From: Rugalucina vietnamica
Lineage: Eukaryota; Mollusca; Bivalvia; Lucinida; Lucinidae
DNA: 64,000 nt
NCBI GenBank assembly: GCA_964017185.1
Contig: OZ024880.1
Coordinates: 44,901,071-44,965,070, forward strand
Reading direction: 5' to 3'
Shown in pieces: positions 34,301 to 41,756 of the stretch. Made by a program: the position numbers and the translations under genes. The notes under the pieces are model-generated. The model was not told the origin of the DNA, searched no databases, and saw only the letters and a program-made list of their open reading frames with translations. Numbering within the stretch: the stretch's first letter is position 1; each line of letters begins with the position of its first letter.

Positions 34301-36208
34301 TCGTTGTATATGTTCGCTTGACATGTATTAAACAAAACCTGAAATACTTTCTCGTTGACTATTCTAATGCATCAGAATGCATAGAACAGCAATTCTGGAA
34401 CAATTACTGTGATATCTTAACACTACTTTCACATTGTAACTATTTTGTATAAACAATGTTCATTACAAATGCCTGTTTGAGGTGATTCCAAGATGAATCA
34501 TCAGCATACTAATAGTTAATACCGTATTCGTTCTAATTAGCGCACATGCTCCAATAAGCGCACACCCCGGCCATTTCCGCAAAACTTGTGCATAAGCGCA
34601 CACTACACGAATAGAATATTGTTATTTTGCACATTTATACAGCATAAGACACATTAAAACGTAACGGTAAATGATCAAAAACTACTTTGCAACAAATAGA
34701 ACATTTAAATGACATCATCATTGGTAGATTTGACATGGATATTTCAGCATTCTGATGTGTTGTTTTTGTTAGTAGTGTGCGCTCATTAGAACGATATTTT
34801 GTTACCTTAACTTTTAGTGATTTTGAAAAGTTAAGCGCACTGTGCACTTATTAGAACGAATACGGTAGTTAAAACTAGTGAAAAGGTTAATGTTTTCTTA
34901 AAATTTGTTGCTGTTGTGTCCAGGTTTTGTGCCATGACAAAAAGGGTCATAGGAAAGACGTTATTCGGATCCCAGTAGCCGATTTATTAAATACATTTGA
35001 TGCTTCTCAGATACTGGTTTATACATGTATGACCTAGATTTAAAGGATCAGTAGCCCATGTCTGTTTTGCATATTATTTTACAATATACGCAACATTTGA
35101 TATGATATTATTAAGATACCCTATATCTCTATGGCATTAACCAGATGACCAGACCACTTCATTATCACGAAACCATGCCCATGCAATATACAGAGAATTT
35201 TTAAGTTGTAAAAAAGGAAATTTTTCAGTAGAAAATATTTGATATTTTTCTTATTTTTGCTCAAAACATAGGTTGTGGGCACACGTTAGCACCGCCTCGG
35301 CTAGGAATACCCATGCAGACCCCTGCTTTTTCTATAAAAAGAAAAGTGGGGTTCAAGGGGACAACACTATCACGCACATGCCGCAATGCGACTGTAAAAT
35401 GATGCCATCATACAGCACGAGGAAGTCAGGGTCCCTCTATTTTGCAAGGGCTTGAAATGTTTACAAGAACCATACAAGTCTGGATCTAAGAACTCGCGGT
35501 AAAAAGGTGAATGTAGCAGTAACTGTAACTGTACCAAATGATCCTGATTGAACTCTCGACAATATATTCTAATCCCTTTTTGCATGAATATGATGGCACA
35601 GGCTACGCCAGTGGTTACACCTCGCACCCAGGTATGTGTGGATCCCTGTCGATGCCTATTTATATGAGAAAATTATTGTCTACATAAGAGTCGTTGAGAA
35701 AAAATCATTGCGTCAGAAAGGGGGTTGCACAGTGGCGTAGTGGTAGAGGATCAGGCTACGAATCGAGAGGCCCTGGATTCTGGGTAAGATTACCACCGGC
35801 GGCACCGTGTTGTGTCCTTGAGCAAGACTGACATATTGACTCCCCAGACTACTGGTCAAAACCCAGAATTCGGTGGCTCCGTCCCGACATGACAGAAAAA
35901 CCGTTTACTGGGACGTCAAACTTCAATACTAACACAATGCGTCAGTTAATGTAAACAGTAAATAATTTTATCAGTTCTATATCTAGGTCAATCACTTTAT
36001 TGAACAGTTGAACTGTTGAAAGCGTACATATGATCGACAAAGCGGAAATAAAGTTTACCCTGTGTTTTACGAAGAAATATTTGATCAACAGAACCAAATT
36101 ATGCCGATATAGAACTGTTTTGTCGTGACTTACCAGAAAGATGAAATTAAGAGTAACCAGTGTAATCCGCGAGCATTTCGCACTACAACTCACAGGTGAC
36201 CGCGCCAT
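24526..36208 (-). CDS. Tetraspanin, complete seven-exon gene (exons joined)
   Basis: A four-pass membrane scaffold protein of the tetraspanin family. Exons are 36208-36134, 31274-31044, 30410-30336, 29489-29382, 27440-27345, 25943-25860 and 24588-24526. All junctions are phase 0 with GT/AG borders; 732 nt give 243 residues. TM1 is about residues 16-38; the small loop follows, with a sequon N47-E-T; TM2 is about 69-92, ending in the intracellular CC pair at 93-94; TM3 is about 103-124; the large loop is about 125-205; TM4 is about 208-232. Loop cysteines are C166, C167, C186 and C197, the four-cysteine pattern. The normal CCG motif reads CCH. The tail RAYRKEELV is short, and juxtamembrane C231/C232 may be palmitoylated. 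The introns carry SINEs and MITEs. Family is certain; the specific orthologue is not recognised. Confidence 0.94.
24720..25165. mobile_element. 'ATAGTTTTGACTAT' inverted-repeat element
   Basis: ATAGTTTTGACTAT occurs at about 24726, 24881 and 25141, with a complementary AGTCAAAACTAT at about 25057. The last two bracket an imperfect palindrome whose arms contain CCCCTCGGTGCC and GGCACCTCAGGGC. TGACGTCA-like words occur near 24840 and 24910. A 71-codon minus-strand ORF is a by-product. The element lies between the tetraspanin exon 7 acceptor and exon 6, in intron 6. Confidence 0.6.
25225..25370. repeat. Trinucleotide microsatellites (ATC)n, (AGA)n, (ATT)n
   Basis: (ATC)n to about 25269, (AGA)n to about 25297, then (ATT)n at about 25320-25369. 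Intronic. Confidence 0.95.
25412..25478. repeat. 67-bp hairpin
   Basis: Arms AGCCCCAGATG-TGACGCCAC and GTGGCGTCC-CATCTGGGGCT around a 4-5 base loop, extended after a small asymmetric gap by GCAAAC/GTTTGC. It resembles the centre of a very short MITE. Intronic. Confidence 0.85.
25603..25842 (+). mobile_element. tRNA-derived SINE (type 1) near the exon 6 donor
   Basis: The head GCCCCCGTGGTCGAGTGGTTAAG (A-box) is followed by TGGGCTCGAGCCCCAC (B-box-like), then a body with TGTGAGACAAGCCAAGTTCTGC and GGTTCTCCCGTTTTCGCCCC, ending GGGACGTTAAACT. A diverged inverted copy is at 29757-29990. Its end lies 17 bases from the exon 6 donor. Antisense to the host gene. Confidence 0.85.
25860..25943 (-). CDS. 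Tetraspanin exon 6 (loop end and TM4)
   Basis: 84 nt, acceptor CATTGTAG, donor ACAG|GTATGT. It reads DCYTEIKEWVNQFSIPLIII then GIVVIIIQ. It contains the last loop cysteine (C197) and most of TM4. Confidence 0.92.
25940..26285. repeat. Minisatellite containing copies of an exon 6 acceptor-like word
   Basis: Roughly 45-50 bp units (CATATGATTGGTTG, GATTTATGGTTTAAG, TCCTACAACA), about six and variable, starting at the exon 6 acceptor and running into the intron. The minus-strand junction TTGTAG|GACT of exon 6 recurs in several units as TTGTAG|GACTTA. Confidence 0.85.
26286..26476. other. Tetraspanin intron 5 unique sequence
   Basis: Nothing recognised. Confidence 0.3.
26477..26904. mobile_element. 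poly-G/poly-C bounded inverted element with CATTCATATA repeats
   Basis: A poly-G run with GGTAACT at 26477 is mirrored by AGTTA plus a poly-C run ending at 26904. Inside, GACGTGCCGCCCGATA (26527) is mirrored by TATTCGGGCGGCACATACGTC (about 26850). Between them CATTCATATA recurs at irregular spacing, so one frame reads repeated PFIYL..EK.D. No gene is inferred. Confidence 0.7.
26927..27154. mobile_element. Family A MITE
   Basis: GAGCCGCTGCATGAGAAAACAAACAA left. Hairpin GATCAGCTGTGCGGTTACTG with CACAGCTGATC. Right end GGTTTCCTGGTGCGGAGGGTCA. Confidence 0.82.
27155..27312 (-). mobile_element. Family B MITE, truncated
   Basis: GTCAAAACATAGATTGTGGC, a shortened hairpin (CGCCTTTAAGGCGGTTCTAACA) and GTACACACAATC remain. 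It is about 30 bases from the exon 5 donor. Confidence 0.65.
27345..27440 (-). CDS. Tetraspanin exon 5 (large loop)
   Basis: 96 nt, acceptor TTTGTGTTACAG, donor GAGGAG|GTAGGT. It begins YGCCHVENLR and ends PEREE, supplying loop cysteines C166, C167 and C186. The conserved CCG of tetraspanins is CCH here. Confidence 0.9.
27441..27667. other. Tetraspanin intron 4, unique part
   Basis: Nothing recognised. Confidence 0.3.
27668..28520 (+). mobile_element. 'ATGCCCCCAAC' inverted-end element with tandem units
   Basis: Starts ATGCCCCCAACTGG and ends CTTCGAAGTTGGGGGCAT. The interior has about four diverged 125-170 bp units with CAAACCACATGCATATCTTC and CTGTAGGAGGAGTTGCGCAC. Near the right end is a run of GACTGACGGACTG repeats. 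It is related to 10031-10640 and lies within tetraspanin intron 4. Confidence 0.75.
28637..28879. mobile_element. Family A MITE
   Basis: GAGCCTGTGCATGAGAAAAAC left. Hairpin arm GATCAGCTCAGTGTACAGT against ACTGCACAGCTGATC. Right end TTTTCTCATGCGAAGGCTC. Confidence 0.83.
28880..29381. other. Tetraspanin intron 4 beside exon 4
   Basis: Contains a short GCTGTT run (29039-29060), (TA)n at 29147-29160 and a 36-base tRNA-like head, GCGGTGGTGTAATGGTTAGC (about 29203-29222), that stops abruptly and so is a truncated SINE. Confidence 0.45.
29382..29489 (-). CDS. Tetraspanin exon 4 (large loop start)
   Basis: 108 nt, acceptor CTGATTTCAG, donor CGAACA|GTAAGT. It encodes VDEALKEGLKKSIVRANSGG and EFAQDNQKSMEYVMRT, the helical A/B part of the large extracellular loop. 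The charged helix is normal for tetraspanins. Confidence 0.92.
29490..29756. other. Tetraspanin intron 3, unique part
   Basis: Nothing recognised apart from TTGGCAAGG/CCTTGCC small inverted words near 29548-29570. Confidence 0.3.
29757..29990 (-). mobile_element. tRNA-derived SINE (type 1)
   Basis: Same family as 25603-25842, inverted. On the minus strand it runs from a GGCCCCCGTGGCC head through GGTGTGGGTTCGAGCCCCGC (B-box) and TGTGAGACAAGCCAAGTTCTGC to a GACGTAAAACTG 3' end. Sense with respect to the tetraspanin transcript. Confidence 0.85.
30188..30290. mobile_element. 103-bp near-perfect palindrome rich in TGACGTCA
   Basis: The left half CCCAGCAGGCACATGACGTC ... and right half ... GATGCCATGTGCCCGCTGGG are mirror images with few mismatches. 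The sequence between carries ATGACGTCAT and CGACGTCATCGC words. ATGACGTCAT matches the CRE/ATF consensus. CCCAGCGGGCAC-type ends suggest a tiny MITE. It ends 45 bases from the exon 3 donor. Confidence 0.85.
30336..30410 (-). CDS. Tetraspanin exon 3 (TM3)
   Basis: 75 nt, acceptor CTCTTTCAG, donor GGAAAT|GTAAGT. It encodes YAVLVGLIIAVELAGVILFL and IFQGN. This is TM3 with its conserved acidic residue (E in the VELA position). Confidence 0.93.
30411..30717. other. Tetraspanin intron 2, unique part
   Basis: Nothing recognised. Confidence 0.3.
30718..31020 (+). mobile_element. Retroelement 3'-UTR fragment (family E)
   Basis: GCCAGTAATTTTATATTACTGA start, then TGTGGTGGTTCTTATTGTTT, GTTTGGGTAACTTAGTGGCCA, CAATATGTTTTCTTAGTATA and a CCCACCTCG..GGAGTG hairpin. 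Copies lie at 49680-49970, 51210-51510 (inverted) and elsewhere, where they adjoin fragments of a reverse-transcriptase element. It ends 23 bases from the exon 2 donor. Confidence 0.75.
31044..31274 (-). CDS. Tetraspanin exon 2 (TM1 end, small loop, TM2)
   Basis: 231 nt, acceptor CTGTTTTACAG, donor ATATT|GTAAGT. It reads LCGIAFLVLGIIFRWGSQEL for TM1/EC1 and then SAAILFVITGAVIIIISFLG for TM2, followed by FVGACC, the inner-leaflet cysteine motif. Phase 0 at both ends. Confidence 0.94.
31325..31452 (-). pseudogene. Diverged duplicate of the 5' part of tetraspanin exon 2
   Basis: Beginning at 31429 on the minus strand it reads LCGITFLDLCIIFRWGCPEL and HKETQTALSEAKY. This is about two-thirds identical to the real exon start (LCGIAFLVLGIIFRWGSQEL, RNETKTAMSEVQV). 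The acceptor-like CTGTTTTAAAG precedes it. The TM2 half and a donor are missing. There is no stop for about 38 codons, yet it lacks the information for a complete exon. Confidence 0.85.
31453..31686. other. Tetraspanin intron 1, unique part
   Basis: Nothing recognised. Confidence 0.3.
31687..31927 (-). mobile_element. tRNA-derived SINE (type 3) with (ATA)n tail
   Basis: On the minus strand it begins GGAGCGGGCTGGCGCAGTCG and continues GTAGCGCATCGGACTTTGGG and CCGGTTCGATCCCCG (B-box). The body includes CATCTGTTGTGGCCTTGAGC. The 3' tail is (TTA)n at 31687-31713. Confidence 0.82.
31928..33187. other. Tetraspanin intron 1, unrecognised 1.2 kb
   Basis: Low complexity and AT-rich. A GC-richer patch at about 32840-33150 has overlapping minus-strand ORFs of 63 and 114 codons with no recognisable family. 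I do not call a gene. Confidence 0.35.
33188..33421. mobile_element. Family A MITE
   Basis: GAGCCACCTCGTGGGAAAACC left, TTTTCTCATGAGGCGGCTCA right. Hairpin GATCAGCTTCGCGGTTACCG with CGAAGATGATC. Confidence 0.87.
33422..33624. other. Tetraspanin intron 1 sequence
   Basis: Nothing recognised. Confidence 0.25.
33625..33835 (-). mobile_element. Family B foldback MITE
   Basis: Inverted copy. Hairpin GTTAGAACCGCCTCGAGGCG then GTTCTAAC, flanked by TGTGTGTACTC and GTGTACCAACA. End GCAAGTTTTCGTAATG. Confidence 0.83.
34011..34270 (+). mobile_element. Family B foldback MITE
   Basis: CATTACGAAAACTTGCCCAT start. Hairpin GTTAGAACCGCCTCG then CCGAGGCGGCTCTAAC. End GGACATGTTTTCCTGGTG. Confidence 0.87.
34520..34867. 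mobile_element. MITE with TACCGTATTCGTTCTAAT ends
   Basis: TACCGTATTCGTTCTAAT at the left and ATTAGAACGAATACGGTA at the right are exact inverse complements. GCGCAC words are repeated just inside (TTAGCGCACATG, AAGCGCACACC, TTAAGCGCACTGTGC). TA at the very ends may be a target duplication, which would fit a Tc1/mariner-type MITE. Confidence 0.85.
34868..35159. other. Tetraspanin intron 1 sequence
   Basis: Nothing recognised. Confidence 0.25.
35160..35385 (+). mobile_element. Family B MITE, degenerate
   Basis: Left arm CACGAAACCATGCCCATGCA and CAAAACATAGGTTGTGGGCA are clear. The right hairpin arm is deleted after GCACCGCCTCGGC. Confidence 0.75.
35727..35935 (+). mobile_element. tRNA-derived SINE (type 2)
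   Basis: Head CAGTGGCGTAGTGGTAGAGG (A-box), GGCCCTGGATTCTGG (decayed B-box), body GTTGTGTCCTTGAGCAAG and GGCTCCGTCCCGACATGACA, ending ACTGGGACGTCAAAC. Same family as 42381-42590 and 48053-48270. Confidence 0.85.
36134..36208 (-). CDS. Tetraspanin exon 1 (start, TM1)
   Basis: 75 nt reading MARSPVSCSAKCSRITLVTL and NFIFL, then donor CTG|GTAAGT. ATG at 36206-36208 in the context ACAATGG is chosen. Joining to exon 2 in phase 0 makes a complete TM1 (TLVTLNFIFL + LCGIAFLVLG). The short N-terminus with cysteines is typical. Confidence 0.9.
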
Positions 36209-36700
36209 TGTCAAAGATTAGTTTTTCAACCAAAAATTCCTGTTTCGAAAATCGAATATTTCAATCCAAATCAAAACGAAAATACGTGCTTATATTGTGT
36301 TTATATCAGCGTCAGTGTGTATACGCCCTGTTTATCCCGTAAAGTTGTCGATCAACTACGTTATTTCTAGTGTGTTCTCTCTATTCAAGGTGTTTATCGA
36401 CCGTAAACTGCTGTACAGGTAAAATGGCGATATTATCCATAAAAGGATGTGTACACATAAAATAGTGAGATATTTGTGGTGTGTATTTCGGGCGTAACTA
36501 CATGTAGGTGTATCGAAAAAAAAAAGAAGATATCATCTGGTTTATGTCACGCGGCTTATCACACTGAATCAATTTCACATTGACAGTTGAACAGTTTTGA
36601 TAAGATTTGGGCGTAACAAGTATTAGCTTTTTAAAAAGCATTCGACCATTCGTATATTATAGTAGCTCCCAACACATCGACTATGAAGAACCAGATCACA
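36209..36700 (-). promoter_or_regulatory. Upstream region of the tetraspanin gene
   Basis: Expected to hold the promoter and 5' UTR. No convincing TATA box is seen on the minus strand. Confidence 0.25.
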
Positions 36701-36708
36701 TGGGATCG

Positions 36709-36760
36709 ATAAAACCAGAGGGCTATTGGTCCTGAGAACGCTCACCTGAGATAGACTTTG
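36709..36760. repeat. End of a 'CTCACCTGAG' element
   Basis: ACCAGAGGGCTATTGGTCCTG followed by CGCTCACCTGAG matches the left end of the element at 6557-8208. The rest is not found next to it. Confidence 0.6.
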
Positions 36761-36946
36761 TCTGTGGTTTTCGGCGTTGTGCCCGGTAAAAAGTTGTGTC
36801 CCAGATAGTGTTATTTTGTCTTCATCATGCTTGTCCCCAGTTAAAACGATAATTGGTGTCCCAGGAAAAGTGGTTTATCTTCATTATACTACTGTTTATT
36901 GTGCCTACTTCTCTGTCGTGCTCGTTCCCTTTCGTTCCTGTTGATA
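36761..36946. other. Unrecognised sequence
   Basis: GTGTCCCAG occurs twice near 36797 and 36862. Nothing else. Confidence 0.25.
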
Positions 36947-38289
36947 GTGGAGCGGCTTAGTGAGAGATTTTGAGATAATACTTCAGTTGATGATACAAGC
37001 ATGAAATTTTCACCATATGTTCTTTACATGACACAGTTAAATTCTGATCCCTAGCCACTTGAAATTCCGCCATTTTCAAGATGGCCGCCAAAAAACAAAA
37101 TGGCCGACAATTGTGAAAGGTGTACATGTAGTAAATTGCTCATATTTTAGGTTCTTTTCATCATAGAACATCAATATTGATACCAAAATGAAGTTAAATG
37201 ATTGCTCTTTCAAGTAAAGTTCAAATATGCAAATTACCTAATTTGCATATTTATGAATATTAATGAGATCTTATTTTTTTTGGCTAAAAATTGAGAAAAA
37301 AACACATTTTATTTTCTGAATGATGTAAAATGTTAAAATGAAATGGGTAACAGTGGCTTTATTATTACTAGACCATAAATTATCATAAATTAACAAAAGC
37401 TAATTAGCATGTGCATGAATATTCATTTTAGAATATTTCAAGGCTTTGTATGTCCTTACCTATCAGTTTGGTTTAGAAAGTTCATACAGTAAATTGCTCA
37501 TACCTTTGGTCCTGTTCATAACAGAACAACAATATTGATATGAAAATGAAGCTAAATGATTGTTATTTCAAATAGAGTTAAAAATGGAAATTGTCTCATT
37601 TGCATATATATGAATATAAATGAGGTTTTTGTTTTGCTTAAAACTTAAAAAAATCACCACTCATTTACTGAACCATGTAAAATGTTCATGGTGTAGATTT
37701 GTCTATAAATATCACTTTCATTGTATAATAAATGTCATTAATATAAGATCTATGCCATTGTGCTTTCCTTCAAAAAGTGCGAGCTAAGTCTTGAAGAATT
37801 TAATTTCTACATTGCAAACAACATCATTCCTTTTTGTCACTATGACCTGTGCATAATTCTGCACAAGAATAAATTTATCTACAAGAAATCCAAATATTTC
37901 CGTTTTGTTTTCATCATATCTGATGAAGTTGTTCCATGATTTTGGAGGTCTGCAGTTACCAATTACTTTTCGGTATACACCAGTTACTATTTTCTGCCTG
38001 GTCTCATCGTTGAGACTATCTTGGCGATAAATAAAAAAACATACACTCTGGAATGTTTTCTTGCATATGACTTAATATGAGGTACGATCGCCTCCTTGGC
38101 CTAATCTTCAAAAGTTTTTGATGCTCCGTGTTAGACTACTGTGACCATGTGTATTTGGAGAAAGCAATTAGCGAAGAACTTGCAAGTATGTTGTCGCCCA
38201 TTCTGGTATGCTTGAAATGAGCCGTACTGGCAATTATAAATTATGATTTTTTTATTTAACTGATTGATAAGTTTATCAAATACCAGAGA

Positions 38290-39570
38290 AGCACTTGGGC
38301 ACTAACAAGCTGCTCTACATGGACGTCGTTGATCTGAAGAAAGCAATCGATCGACTCCTGAGGGATGAAATCTGGTGGCCAATGCAAAACTAAGAATTGA
38401 TGATTGACTAGTGCGTCTGGTCCAGTGGACATGTATAAGATCATGAGAAGCAGGGTTAGAGAGGGCAGTGGATACAGTGAGGAGTTTGGTGTCTAAAGTA
38501 AGTGTTCATAGGGCTCTGTCCTTAGCCCGCTACTATTCATTATTGTGCTATAGGCTTTATCCAGGGAGTTCTGCACAGGCTGCCCTTGGGTTCTGCTGTA
38601 TGCAGTTGACTTATGATATGACACTGTCGACTCCATGGAAGAAACAACCTGTAAGACTTGGAAAACAGAGATTGAGAGGAAAGTTCTTTGAGTGAACATG
38701 GGGAAGACAAAGATCATGGTCTCTGGTCTCAATCTGAACCTTCTGAAAAAATCTGGAAAGAATCCCTGTGGCGTCTGTCAAACAGGTGCAGGAAGAAATG
38801 CCGTCTTCTCTGGTGGATGCTTGTCCTGGAATCAAAGGCTCCTAGCGCCGTGATCCTGATTTCAGCTGTGCTGGCTGCCTAGGAAAGGCGCGTCCCATAA
38901 ATGCAAGGCTAGTGAAGGAGGTTCTTGTTGATGACAAAAAAGTTGAAGCTGTACCAGAGTTCTGTTATCTGGTAGACATGCTTTCTGCTGGCGGAGGTTG
39001 TGAACTGGCTGCAGTCACGCACTGCAAATCGACTTAGGGTAAGTTCCGCCAACTACTCCCTCGCCACACCAATCGCAATCTGCCACGTTTGACCAGAGGT
39101 CAAGTGTATTCACATGCAGCAGAAACATGGGCAATGAATGGCTACCTTTTGTCGCCTGCAGCGCGATGACCGTGCAATCATGTGCTGGATCTGTAATTTC
39201 AATGCGAATGATGAAGTAAGCTCAGACTCCCTTCTCTCAAAGCTTGGACTTCAGGATATATATGTAGTGCTTCGCTCCAGCAAGATCAGAATCAGAATCA
39301 GAATTGTTTACTGGTGAAACGTCAAACTGACAATACCACACCAGGGGCATGGTGCTTGACCGGAGGGGAAAGATGAGATGGTATGGACATGTAGAGCGCA
39401 TTAAAGGCTTTATTTCTCAAGTACGCAATTTAAATGTAGTTGTACAGAATAGATCCGGCAAGCTAAGGAAATCATGGGATGGAATGTTGTTGGACGACTA
39501 AAAGAAGGTTAGAATGGATACTGCCGATCCGTAGAATCGCTCAGAGTGGCCTGGAGAGGTCATCTAAGAA
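38290..39570 (+). pseudogene. Decayed LINE reverse transcriptase
   Basis: Reading across several frames: LYMDVVDLKKAIDR (RT domain 3), SVLSPLLF-like, a broken active-site box reading LLYAVDL where Y.DD is expected, MGKTKIMVSGLNLNLLKKSG, a CGVCQTGAGRNA zinc-knuckle-like stretch, then MRWYGHVERIKG and NRSGKLRKSWD near the end. It has stops and frameshifts throughout, and a short foreign insert around 39285-39355. Inactive. Confidence 0.85.
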
Positions 39571-39589
39571 TAAAAATAAAACTGAGATC

Positions 39590-40110
39590 CTTTAAGCGCA
39601 GTGAGTATATTTGTGAGAAAGCGGATGGGCCATACCGCGGTTTCGCCTATTCAAGCCTCTTCAGTGACCCTTTAGAATTGGCAAAATTGGGCCAAAGAGA
39701 ATTGCTGTAATTTTGCAACTTTAAACGGGGAAGTCAATAATAAAGACTTGTTTAATCAAAATGGGGCCAAATACAGTAAAAGTTGGTTAGAAAATGAATC
39801 TTAACCGATAATAACTTTCTGATTTCTCAAAATACCCTCTCTGGTCACAAAGGACCAAAAGGAAAATATAATCTGTACTATGAATTGTGTACGGGGAGAC
39901 TTTTTAGGGCCGCCACACGGCACAACACCAGCTGCAGTATTAGCAAATACAAATAAAACTGAGATCCGTTAAGAGCAGTGAGTATATTTGTGAGAAAGGT
40001 GATGGGCCATACCACGGTTTCGGCTATTCTAGCCTCTTCTGTGACCCTTTAGATTTGGCAACATGGAGCCAAAAACGAATTGCTGTAATTTTGCAACTTT
40101 TAACAGAAGG
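39590..40110 (-). repeat. Inverted copies of the 18128-18770 module
   Basis: On the minus strand it contains AGGGTCAC..GAGG, GCCCATC and TTTTCCTTTTGGTCC in the same order as the first large element. Two tandem copies. Confidence 0.78.
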
Positions 40111-41343
40111 AGACTTGTCAAACAAGTCCAACCCTCAGATGAGGACAAAGGACTATAAAAAGGATATGATTATGATATGATAAGTCGACAGACTTAGTAG
40201 ATTTAAGCAAATAATTGTATGGGAAATAATTTATTCGTGGGAAGCTCACTACAATCATAAATTGTCAATTTTTAGTTTAAATATATGCATAGGTATGCAC
40301 TATAGGGATCAAACATGCGTTTTTATATGATTAATACGGTTTGATATTCAGTTAGCCAGTGAACACATGCGAGCTTAGATTGAAAGTACACTGACATATA
40401 CCTTGTATTAATGACATTTATTTTACAATGAAATTGATATTTATAGACAATTTACAGAATGAACTTTCTTAACTAAACTGATACAGTCTTGAAGTGTTTA
40501 AAAATGAAAATTCATGAATATGCTAATTGGCTGTTGTTAATTTATGATTATTTATTGTGTAGAAAGAGTTTTAAATCTTATTTAACATTTTACATCATTC
40601 AGAGAATGAGATGTGATATATTGTGGTTTTTTTTTTCTTTCAAGTTTTAGGCAACAAAATAAGACCTTTTAATATTCATAAATATGCAAATGAAGTTATT
40701 TGCATATTTGAACTCCATTGGAAAGAACAATCATTACACTTCATTTTGGTATCAATACTGATGTTCTATGATGAACAGGACCTAAGCTATAAGCGATTAA
40801 CTGTATGAACTTTTTAAACTTAACTGATAGATAAGGGAATACAAAGTCTTAAAATGTTTTAAAATGAATATTCATGAACATGCTAATTAGCTTTTGTTAA
40901 TTTATGATAATTTATGGTCTAGCAATATGGTATAGCAATATCATTGCCATAGATATCCACTTCATTTAACATTTTACATCGTTCAGAAAATAAGATGCGT
41001 TTTTTTTCTCAATTTTTAGCCAAAAAAGTAAGATCTCATTAATATTCATAATATGCAAATGAGGTAATTTGCATAATGAACTTAATTTCAAAGAACACTT
41101 ATTTAGCTTCATTTTGATATCAATATTGTTGTTCTATGATGAAAAGAACCTAAGATATGAACAATTTACTACATGTACTCCTTTCACAACTGTCGGCCAT
41201 TTTGTTTTTGGCGGCCATCTTGAAAATGGCGGAATTTCAAGTGGCTAGGGATCAGAATTTGATGTGTGTCATGTAAAGAACATATGGTGAAAAGTTCATG
41301 CTTGTATCATCAACTGAAGTATTTTCTCATTAAGCCGCTCCAC

Positions 41344-41518
41344 TACTGAATCTTAGCCGGATGGCTACCTTGTTGGGAAAGAGCTAGTCATTCAGCTCTT
41401 CGAGTGTGTTGTCGGAAAATGTTTTGTTGTGTTTTGTGTGTTTTCTTTCCCACCCGCTGTCTATGTTGGGACTTTAAATTTAATTGCATCGATTCCTGGT
41501 CCCTCTATTCTTACTTTG

Positions 41519-41566
<48 letters not shown>

Positions 41567-41756
41567 ACGACATTTTACCAAAATGGCATTGACCTTGCAT
41601 ACTCACATAACTAAAATTGCCTGTATCTACCAATTTTCATTCACTCAGGTGTGTTCAGATGGTAGAGTCAAATCAAAATGTAACAAAAGGCAAGGCATAG
41701 AATAATCTTGATCCTTCCACATACACTCATATAGAAAAATCTCATTACATAATATA
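41344..41756. repeat. A46 homopolymer and flanks
   Basis: An uninterrupted A run of about 45 bases starts at 41519, preceded by TGGTCCCTCTATTCTTACTTTG. It could be the poly-A tail of a retrocopy, but no upstream retrogene is recognised. The rest is unremarkable. Confidence 0.7.

Larger units (their letters stand above)
36947..41343. mobile_element. Large inverted-repeat element with TA duplication
   Basis: Left arm about 36947-37760, right arm about 40430-41343, inverse complements over some 800-900 bp with indels. They share GTGGAGCGGCTTA ends, TTCAGTTGATGATACAAGCA, CCATTTTCAAGATGGCCGCC and AATTTGCATATTTATGAAT. Each arm is itself built from two diverged repeat units. TA lies outside both ends (36945-36946, 41344-41345). 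The centre contains a dead LINE and the module shared with 18128-18770. No transposase is seen. Confidence 0.78.
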
